Origin: Bacillota bacterium
Lineage (GTDB): Bacteria > Bacillota > Limnochordia > Darwinibacteriales > Darwinibacteriaceae
Direction: 5' to 3'
DNA: 38,473 nucleotides
Assembly: GCA_012837385.1 (NCBI GenBank)
Contig: DURH01000034.1
Coordinates: forward strand, 1-38,473
The translations under genes and the position numbers were made by a program. Below, one piece after another: positions 33,427-38,473 of this stretch; positions within the stretch are counted from its first letter, which is position 1; each line of letters opens with the position of its first letter. The notes under the pieces were generated by a model that worked only from the letters and a program-made list of their open reading frames with translations, was not told the DNA's origin and searched no databases.

Positions 33427-33690
33427 TTATCGGGAAACGGATATGATGGGGAGAGTAGTTAAGCGGGCTGCTCAGAGAGGGATAGGCGTGGTGGAAATAT
33501 CCTGCAGCTGACTTAGTGAAGTGCACCCCTGATCCTCCAACCGAAAGCGACTTTGCCAGTAGGCTTGGACGGCTGCACCCGTTATCGTGCTTCGAGTGCT
33601 GACATGCAGACGCTCAGTTTCTGCATGTCGGAAACAGAGTGGAACCGCGGCCCTCGTCTCTGTCAGGAGAAGAGGGCTTTATTATTCCAA
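33427..33690 (+). promoter_or_regulatory. T-box riboswitch upstream of cysS
   Basis: The leader holds the T-box sequence AGAGTGGAACCGCGG (33636-33650), whose GGAACC region pairs with the tRNA acceptor end, followed directly by the terminator stem. The candidate specifier is TGC at 33522-33524 in GTGAAGTGCACC, a Cys codon matching the downstream CysRS. A 10-bp hairpin (GACATGCAGA / TCTGCATGTC, 33601-33630) fits stem III. Uncharged tRNA-Cys should stabilise the antiterminator and switch cysS on. The 5' limit is inferred from the promoter. Confidence 0.88.
33650..33686 (+). terminator. T-box terminator of cysS
   Basis: GCCCTC (33650-33655) with GAGGGC (33672-33677), an inner TCTC/GAGA pairing, then TTTATTATT. 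The 5' arm directly follows the T-box GGAACCGCG and overlaps it by one base, as required for the antiterminator switch. Confidence 0.85.
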
Positions 33691-33702
33691 GGAGGAAGGG
33701 AA

Positions 33703-35121
33703 ATGGCAGAAATCCGCGTGTACAATACCCTCAGCCAGGAGAAGGAAGTGTTTGTCCCCCGCAAACCGGGGCAGGTGAGTATCTATGTATGCGGCGTGAC
33801 GCCCTATTCCGATACCCACTTGGGCCACGCTAGGCCCAGCGTGGTGTGGGACGTGATTATTCGCTTTTTTAGATGGCTGGGTTATGAAACTCTTCATGTG
33901 CAAAATTTCACCGATGTTGATGATAAGATTATCAAGAAGGCTCAGGAGGAAGGGGTTTCGGCCCTGGAGATTTCCAAACGCTATATTGCTGAATACCTAG
34001 CCAGTATGGACGCCCTGGGAGTGCTGCGGGCGGATCAGTACCCTAAGGTTAGTGAGCACATTGACGATATTATCAAGCTCGTGGATCAGCTGGTGCGCAA
34101 AGAGCATGCCTACAGCGCCAATGGGGATGTGTTCTTCAGGGTGGCCTCCTTCCCAGAGTATGGCAAGCTGAGCAAGCAGAAATTAGAGGAGCTGCGGCAG
34201 GGCACCCGCTTTGAGGTGGATCCTAAGAAAAAGGATGCCGCGGACTTTGCTTTGTGGAAGTCTGCCAAGCCTGGCGAGCCTGCCTGGGAAAGCCCGTGGG
34301 GAGAGGGCAGGCCGGGCTGGCACATTGAGTGCTCGGCCATGAGCCTGAAATACCTAGGGGAAGCCTTTGACTTCCACGGCGGGGGCAATGACTTGATCTT
34401 CCCCCACCACGAAAACGAAATCGCCCAGTCTGAGGCGGCAACAGGTGAACCTTTAGCACGCTATTGGGTGCACAGCGGCATGATCACCTTGAAAGAGGAG
34501 AAGATGTCCAAATCCCTGGGCAACTTCATCTCCCTGAAGCAGCTGCTGGAGAAATACCCCCGGGGATTGCTGCGTTTTTACCTCTTGTCTACCCATTACC
34601 GCTCTGGTTTGGAATACTATGAGGGGAAACTGGAGGAGATGGGCAAGGGCTGGTCGCGCCTCAATGAAGCAGCCCTCAAATTGCAGGAGGATCTAGCCCA
34701 GGCTCAAGGCGGTGAGCTGAGCAGCCTCGATCAAGAGGCCTTGGAAAAACTGGATACCTTGGAAAAGGGCATTATTGACGCCTTGAGCGATGATTTCAAT
34801 ACTGCCATGGCCCTGGGAGTACTCTTTGAAGCGGTGCGGGACATCAACAGCTACAAGCATCAGGGAGGGTATCACAGCCAAGTGCTGCAGAAAGGCTGGG
34901 ATGTGCTGAGGCTCTGGGCTGGAGATATCCTAGGAGTGCTGCAGCTGGAAAAACAGCAGCAGGAAGGCCTCACCGACTCCTTAATGCAGATCCTGCTTTC
35001 CCTCAGGGAAGAACTGCGCAAGCAGAAGAACTTTGCCTTGGCAGACCAGATTCGTGATCAGCTGGCAGAACTGGGAGTGGTAGTGGAAGACACGCCCCAA
35101 GGGCCGAGATGGAAGGTGTAA
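33703..35121 (+). CDS. cysS: Cysteinyl-tRNA synthetase
   Basis: 472 aa class I synthetase. ATG 33703 follows AAGGAGGAAGGG; the open frame upstream to 33553 is the T-box leader. Zinc-ligand Cys at residue 30 (VCGVTPYSDTH), HIGH motif as HLGHARP (39-45), HIECSAM with further zinc ligands, KMSKSLGN catalytic loop near residue 267, and a C-terminal anticodon domain. Controlled by the T-box riboswitch, so it should respond to uncharged tRNA-Cys. gltX and cysE, which precede cysS in Bacillus, are absent. Confidence 0.97.
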   Translation: MAEIRVYNTLSQEKEVFVPRKPGQVSIYVCGVTPYSDTHLGHARPSVVWDVIIRFFRWLGYETLHVQNFTDVDDKIIKKAQEEGVSALEISKRYIAEYLASMDALGVLRADQYPKVSEHIDDIIKLVDQLVRKEHAYSANGDVFFRVASFPEYGKLSKQKLEELRQGTRFEVDPKKKDAADFALWKSAKPGEPAWESPWGEGRPGWHIECSAMSLKYLGEAFDFHGGGNDLIFPHHENEIAQSEAATGEPLARYWVHSGMITLKEEKMSKSLGNFISLKQLLEKYPRGLLRFYLLSTHYRSGLEYYEGKLEEMGKGWSRLNEAALKLQEDLAQAQGGELSSLDQEALEKLDTLEKGIIDALSDDFNTAMALGVLFEAVRDINSYKHQGGYHSQVLQKGWDVLRLWAGDILGVLQLEKQQQEGLTDSLMQILLSLREELRKQKNFALADQIRDQLAELGVVVEDTPQGPRWKV

Positions 35122-35124
35122 GCA

Positions 35125-35514
35125 TTGTTTGTAGACCCTAATCTGGACTTAAAGGCGCTCTCGCCCTTGGCCTTGGCCTATGTGGGGGATGCCGTCTTTG
35201 AGCTCTTTATCCGCACCAAGCTGGTGGGCTATCCTGCCAAGATGCACGAGCTGCACCGCAGTGCTGTGAAGTATGTGCAGGCATCGCGGCAGGCAGAGAT
35301 CATCCATGCTTGGGAACCGGAATTAACTGAAGAAGAAAAGGAAGTAGTCCGCCGGGGCAGAAATGCTAAGGGTGGGGTACCGCGCCACAGCGATGTGGTG
35401 GAATACCGCTACAGCACCGGCATGGAGGCCCTAGTGGGATACTTGTACTTAAGCGGCCGCCAAGAGCGCCTTTTAGAGCTCTTAAGCAGGGTGGCCCCCA
35501 CCGTGGGTTCCTGA
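35125..35514 (+). CDS. mrnC: Mini-ribonuclease III
   Basis: 129 aa RNase III-like enzyme without the dsRNA-binding domain; it matures 23S rRNA ends. RNase III motif LAYVGDAVFELFIR near the N terminus, YRYSTGMEALVGYLYLSG near the C terminus with the catalytic Glu, and RNAKGGVPRHSD between them. TTG start 4 nt after cysS, likely translationally coupled. Standard neighbour of cysS in Bacillota. Confidence 0.95.
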   Translation: MFVDPNLDLKALSPLALAYVGDAVFELFIRTKLVGYPAKMHELHRSAVKYVQASRQAEIIHAWEPELTEEEKEVVRRGRNAKGGVPRHSDVVEYRYSTGMEALVGYLYLSGRQERLLELLSRVAPTVGS

Positions 35515-35529
35515 CGAAGGAGGATGGTT

Positions 35530-36141
35530 ATGGAGGTATTGAACAGCGGATTTGTGCGTTTAGTGGAGTACATGGGTGGAGATGCAGCGGTGATCCGCAA
35601 TGCCAGGCGCTGCTGGCGCAGTGAAGCCAAGACAGAAGACGCCGACCGCCAGCTGCTGAGGCACTTGATTAAGAAAGGGCATAAAACCCCCTTTGAGGCC
35701 ATGGTCTTCACTTTTGATGTGAAGGCACCCCTCTTTGTAGCTAGGCAGTGGTTTAGGCACCGGATTGGATCGTATAACGAAGAGTCCCTGCGCTACTGCG
35801 TGGCTCAGCGGGAATACTACGTACCTGAGCAGCTGGAGGGAGAGCTCCTGGAAGCCTGGGTGCGCCAGAACGAAGGGGCCTTTGACTTCTATGATGAGCT
35901 GGTGAATACCCACAAATTGCCTAAGGAACAGGCTAGAAGTGTTCTGCCCGTGGGGATCTATACCAATTTCTTCTGGACAGTGAACGGGAGCGCGCTCATG
36001 AATTTCCTCTATCTGCGCTTGGACAAGCAGGCCCAGTATGAAATCCGCATGTACGCGCAGGCTATCCTGGAACTAGTCAAGGAAGCAGCCCCCATTTCCT
36101 TTGCAGAATTTGAACGGGAGGTCTTGAGCAAACGTGGTTGA
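35530..36141 (+). CDS. thyX: Flavin-dependent thymidylate synthase ThyX
   Basis: 203 aa. Makes dTMP from dUMP with FAD, NADPH and methylene-THF, independent of ThyA. The ThyX motif RHRIGSYNEESLRYC binds dUMP and FAD. I prefer the ATG at 35530, 6 nt after AAGGAGG (35517-35523); the ATG at 35524 overlaps that site. It lies between mrnC and rlmB, where Bacillus has no such gene. The stop overlaps rlmB by 8 nt, so the gene is part of this operon and not a separate insertion with its own promoter. Confidence 0.97.
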   Translation: MEVLNSGFVRLVEYMGGDAAVIRNARRCWRSEAKTEDADRQLLRHLIKKGHKTPFEAMVFTFDVKAPLFVARQWFRHRIGSYNEESLRYCVAQREYYVPEQLEGELLEAWVRQNEGAFDFYDELVNTHKLPKEQARSVLPVGIYTNFFWTVNGSALMNFLYLRLDKQAQYEIRMYAQAILELVKEAAPISFAEFEREVLSKRG

Positions 36142-36871
36142 TGTGGCCGGGCGCCAGCCTGTACTAGAAGCCCTACGCTCAGGGCAGGAGATCAACCGGT
36201 TGTTGGTGGCCAAGGGGCAGAGGCAGGGATCCATCCGGGAAATTACTGCCTTGGCCAAAAAGCGCGGTGTTGTGGTGCAGGAAGTGGAGCGCAGCGTCCT
36301 GGACAAGCTGAGCGATTCCGTAAACCATCAAGGCGTGATCGCGCAGATCGCAGAGGTGGGCTATTGGGAGCTGTCCGACCTGTTGGCGCAGCCCCGTGAT
36401 CCCCAGTGGCCGCTCTTTTTGATCCTGCTCGATGGCATTCAAGATCCCCATAATCTGGGAGCCATAATCCGCAGCGCTGAGGCCTTAGGCGCGCATGGGG
36501 TGATCATCCCCAAGAGACGGGGGGTGGGGGTTACTCCTGCAGCCATGAAGTCTTCTGCTGGTGCCGCCAATTACCTGCCTGTGTGCCGGGTGACCAACCT
36601 AGCTTCCACCATTGACACCTTGAAAGAGGCAGGCTGTTGGGTGGTGGGGGCCGATGCTGAGGGCGGGCCATGCTTTGAGCAGAACCTCACTGGGCCCATC
36701 GTCCTGGTGATCGGAAGCGAAGGGTTTGGCTTGAGCCGCTTGGTCCGGGAAAAATGTGACTTTCTTTCCTCTATTCCCATGCGCGGGCAGGTGAGTTCAC
36801 TCAATGCGTCTGTAGCCGCGTCTTTGCTCATGCTCGAGGTGGTAAGGCAGCGGGGGTGGGGCCAATCTTGA
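36134..36871 (+). CDS. rlmB: 23S rRNA (guanosine-2'-O)-methyltransferase RlmB (TrmH family)
   Basis: 245 aa SPOUT methyltransferase predicted to modify G2251 of 23S rRNA. Starts at GTG 36134, 8 nt before the thyX stop. The N-terminal substrate-binding domain begins VDVAGRQPVLEALRSG. The trefoil-knot domain carries LDGIQDPHNLGAIIRSAEALG (about residues 98-118), VLVIGSEGFGLS and the final knot S.NASVAASLLMLEV. In Bacillus yacP (rae1) sits between rlmB and sigH; here the next gene is sigH. Its TGA stop lies in the sigH promoter. Confidence 0.95.
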   Translation: MVDVAGRQPVLEALRSGQEINRLLVAKGQRQGSIREITALAKKRGVVVQEVERSVLDKLSDSVNHQGVIAQIAEVGYWELSDLLAQPRDPQWPLFLILLDGIQDPHNLGAIIRSAEALGAHGVIIPKRRGVGVTPAAMKSSAGAANYLPVCRVTNLASTIDTLKEAGCWVVGADAEGGPCFEQNLTGPIVLVIGSEGFGLSRLVREKCDFLSSIPMRGQVSSLNASVAASLLMLEVVRQRGWGQS

Positions 36872-36896
36872 CCCCCGCTGGGCCTTAGTGTATAAT
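36868..36896 (+). promoter_or_regulatory. Sigma-A promoter of sigH
   Basis: TTGACC (36868-36873), 17-nt spacer, TATAAT (36891-36896), 56 nt before the ATG. The rlmB stop (36869-36871) lies inside the -35 box. Confidence 0.85.
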
Positions 36897-36952
36897 AAAC
36901 CTGTGCTTATTGGACAAACTGTGTGCTATGACACGTTGGGTGGAGGCGATGT

Positions 36953-37606
36953 ATGGTGAGTGCTAATGCACCGAGAAAGTGTTACGACATGTACGAGAGT
37001 CTCAGCGATGAGGAAATTGTGCAACTCGCACGGGACACCAACGATCAGGCACTGGAACATTTGATCAACAAGTACAAGAACTTTGTCAGGGCCAAGGCTC
37101 GCTCCTACTTCCTGATTGGAGCAGACCGGGAAGACATCATCCAAGAGGGCATGATAGGCTTGTACAAGGCCATTCGGGATTTTCGCCCTGACAAACTGGC
37201 TTCCTTCCGTGCCTTCGCAGAATTGTGCATCACTCGCCAAATCATCACTGCCATCAAGACTGCGACCCGCCAGAAACACATTCCCCTGAATTCCTACGTA
37301 TCCTTGAACAAACCCATCTATGATGAAGAATCTGACCGCACCCTGCTCGATGTGATCTCTGGTTCCAAAGTGACTGACCCAGAGGAGTTGGTGATCAGCA
37401 GGGAAGAGTTCTCAGATATTGAAACCAAGATGGTGGAGTTCTTAAGCGAGCTGGAATGGCAGGTTCTCATGTTCTACCTGGAGGGAAAGAGTTACCAGGA
37501 GATCGCAGATGAGCTGGGGCGGCATGTGAAGTCCATTGACAACGCTCTGCAGAGGGTGAAGCGTAAGCTCGAGCGCTATCTGGAAAAAAGAGAGAGCATT
37601 CACTGA
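36953..37606 (+). CDS. sigH: RNA polymerase sporulation sigma factor SigH
   Basis: 217 aa sigma-70 family member with no region 1.1 or 3. Region 2 spans about residues 30-100 (IIQEGMIGLYKAIRDF, the polymerase-binding and -10 recognition part), and region 4 about 155-210 (EWQVLMFYLEGKSYQEIADELGRHVKSIDNALQRVKRKL, seen in pieces, helix-turn-helix). Sigma-H transcribes early sporulation genes such as spo0A, spo0F and spoIIA. ATG 36953 follows GGAGG (36942-36946) by 6 nt. Downstream is a tRNA operon, then tuf. Confidence 0.95.
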   Translation: MVSANAPRKCYDMYESLSDEEIVQLARDTNDQALEHLINKYKNFVRAKARSYFLIGADREDIIQEGMIGLYKAIRDFRPDKLASFRAFAELCITRQIITAIKTATRQKHIPLNSYVSLNKPIYDEESDRTLLDVISGSKVTDPEELVISREEFSDIETKMVEFLSELEWQVLMFYLEGKSYQEIADELGRHVKSIDNALQRVKRKLERYLEKRESIH

Positions 37607-37639
37607 TTTTGGCCCGAGCATTATCTGATGAAATAGCTG

Positions 37640-37668
37640 TTGACAGAACCAAATTTGGTTGCTATACT
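37640..37668 (+). promoter_or_regulatory. Promoter of the tRNA-Thr/Tyr/fMet operon
   Basis: TTGACA (37640-37645), 17-nt spacer, TATACT (37663-37668), 12 nt before the first tRNA. The spacer holds a perfect 14-nt palindrome, AACCAAATTTGGTT (37647-37660). Confidence 0.88.
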
Positions 37669-37680
37669 CTTAAGTGCTGA

Positions 37681-37756
37681 GCCGGTGTAGCTCAATTGGC
37701 AGAGCACTCGACTTGTAATCGAGAGGTTGTGGATTCGACTTCCCCCACCGGCTCCA
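37681..37756 (+). tRNA. tRNA-Thr (UGU)
   Basis: 76 nt; anticodon loop CTTGTAA with TGT; acceptor GCCGGTG/CACCGGC; CCA encoded. The T-arm is non-standard: stem GTGGA/TCCCC has a T-C mismatch at 50:64 and A-T at the usually invariant 53:61 pair. It is otherwise a normal Thr isoacceptor. Confidence 0.93.
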
Positions 37757-37772
37757 GATTACAAGATAACGT

Positions 37773-37858
37773 GGAGGGATACCCAAGCTGGCCAAAGGGG
37801 GCAGACTGTAAATCTGTTGGCAACGCCTTCACAGGTTCGAATCCTGTTCCCTCCACCA
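37773..37858 (+). tRNA. tRNA-Tyr (GUA)
   Basis: 86 nt class II tRNA with a long variable arm; acceptor GGAGGGA/TCCCTCC; anticodon GTA within ACTGTAAAT; T-loop TTCGAAT; CCA encoded. Confidence 0.95.
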
Positions 37859-37872
37859 TTTTTCTCAAATAT

Positions 37873-37949
<77 letters not shown>

Positions 37950-37957
37950 GAATTTCA

Positions 37958-37987
37958 AACCGTCAGAGAGAATCTGGTGGTTTTTTG
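37958..37987 (+). terminator. Terminator of the tRNA operon
   Basis: AACCGTCAGA (37958-37967), loop GAGAA, TCTGGTGGTT (37973-37982) with two wobbles, then TTTT. It follows the initiator tRNA by 8 nt. Confidence 0.8.
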
Positions 37988-38048
37988 TTGCCGCTACAGA
38001 GAACTCCCATACTATGTTCTAGACGCAGTCAGCGGGAGGCTCTGGGGC

Positions 38049-38267
38049 ATGTGGGCATTCATAATTGCTTTGGCAACTACATATACTTTTCTGTGGCTAG
38101 TCCCATTATGGCTGGTATGGCCAGCGGGAGTTCTGCTCTCTTTGTACCTGGTCATTGTGGGTCGCAGACGCAGGCGTCAGGAACTCACTGACGGGCAGAT
38201 TTTGGCGGTTTTGATAGGATCTTGGTTAGCTGTATGCTGGGGACTTGCCCTTTTCCTTGTACACTAG
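38049..38267 (+). CDS. Small two-helix membrane protein (72 aa)
   Basis: The ATG at 38049 is 9 nt after GGGAGG (38034-38039). The frame is open further upstream through the tRNA-fMet gene, which is not coding. The product has two hydrophobic helices (about residues 1-35 and 51-70: MWAFIIALATTYTFLW and IGSWLAVCWGLALFLV) flanking an Arg-rich stretch (GRRRRRQELTDGQ), predicting a hairpin with a basic loop in the cytoplasm. No family recognised. It lies between the tRNA operon and tuf, where no gene is expected. Confidence 0.5.
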   Translation: MWAFIIALATTYTFLWLVPLWLVWPAGVLLSLYLVIVGRRRRRQELTDGQILAVLIGSWLAVCWGLALFLVH

Positions 38268-38284
38268 GAGGACTTTTTTGGGGC

Positions 38285-38313
38285 TTGGCGAATGTAACCG
38301 TGATCCTTAATTT
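38285..38313 (+). promoter_or_regulatory. Candidate promoter of tuf
   Basis: TTGGCG (38285-38290), 17-nt spacer, TAATTT (38308-38313). Match is modest, but the position, 33 nt before the start, is right. Confidence 0.4.
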
Positions 38314-38346
38314 AGTAATGTTTTCCGGGAGGAGTGGAAAGACAAA

Positions 38347-38473
38347 ATGGCTAAGCAAAAGTTTGAAAGGACCAAACCGCACGTAAACGTGGGTACAATT
38401 GGTCACGTGGACCATGGTAAGACCACGACTACAGCTGCGATTACCATGCTTCTGGCACAGAGGGGCCAGACCC
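38347..38473 (+). CDS. tuf: Elongation factor Tu (3' partial)
   Basis: The ATG at 38347 follows GGGAGGAG (38327-38334). The first 42 residues, [20 protein letters not shown] then [15 protein letters not shown], are the EF-Tu N terminus with the G1 P-loop. EF-Tu brings aminoacyl-tRNA to the ribosome. The gene continues past the right edge. In Bacillota without rpsL-linked tuf, this spot after sigH usually leads into rpmG-secE-nusG. Confidence 0.95.
   Translation, partial: MAKQKFERTKPHVNVGTIGHVDHGKTTTTAAITMLLAQRGQT

Noticed and set aside
33553-33702. Upstream extension of the cysS frame
   Set aside because: It overlaps the T-box leader and terminator; homologues start at MAEIRVYN.

Overview
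The window looks like chromosome of an anaerobic, endospore-forming Bacillota of the Clostridia/Limnochordia kind; I cannot place it more finely. Evidence: spoIIE, spmA/spmB and sigH (sporulation); the ctsR-mcsA-mcsB-clpC-radA-disA block; a CtsR operator; a T-box leader; strong sigma-A promoters with 17-nt spacers; tRNA genes that encode CCA; an oxygen-sensitive iron-sulfur serine dehydratase; and selenocysteine machinery. I see no transposase, integrase, phage gene or CRISPR array. Most of the window is conserved housekeeping sequence, so the less usual signals are small genes, regulatory overlaps and repeats.

Layout. 1-5000: a PfkB-family kinase cut by the left edge, an isolated trpB, a tandem FMN-binding-domain protein, a small Cys-rich ORF closed by a terminator, the two serine dehydratase subunits, and tRNA-Asp (-). 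5000-10000: an RseC/MucC-like membrane protein, an ABC exporter pair (ATPase and permease), a FliK-like/FlhB-like pair of the YlqG/YlqH kind, and a convergent YibE/F-family membrane protein whose 3' end overlaps the FlhB-like gene. 10000-15900: tRNA-Met, then spoIIE-tilS-ftsH, the classic Bacillota order. 15856-22670: an HtrA protease (-) divergent from a biotin ligase (+), then the selenocysteine locus. There selC (+) faces selB, selA, a 50-aa ORF, spmB and spmA, all on the minus strand in a probable operon.

22780-37610: the ctsR-to-sigH supercluster. It runs ctsR, mcsA, mcsB, clpC, radA, disA, a minus-strand conserved hypothetical gene, carD, a YacL-type PIN/TRAM gene, a fused ispDF, T-box-controlled cysS, mrnC, thyX, rlmB, sigH. 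Compared with the Bacillus subtilis order, gltX and cysE are missing before cysS, yacP (rae1) is missing before sigH, and carD and thyX are additional. 37640-38473: a tRNA-Thr/Tyr/fMet operon with a terminator, a small two-helix membrane ORF, and the start of tuf, which runs off the right edge.

Functions group into proteostasis under CtsR (ClpC, McsA/B, FtsH, HtrA), genome and nucleotide maintenance (RadA, DisA with c-di-AMP, ThyX), translation (tRNAs, TilS, CysRS, RlmB, Mini-III, SelA/B/C, EF-Tu), isoprenoid precursors (IspDF) and sporulation (SpoIIE, SpmA/B, SigH). No stretch longer than about 300 bases lacks an assigned feature; the longest non-coding stretch, 33395-33702, is the cysS T-box leader.
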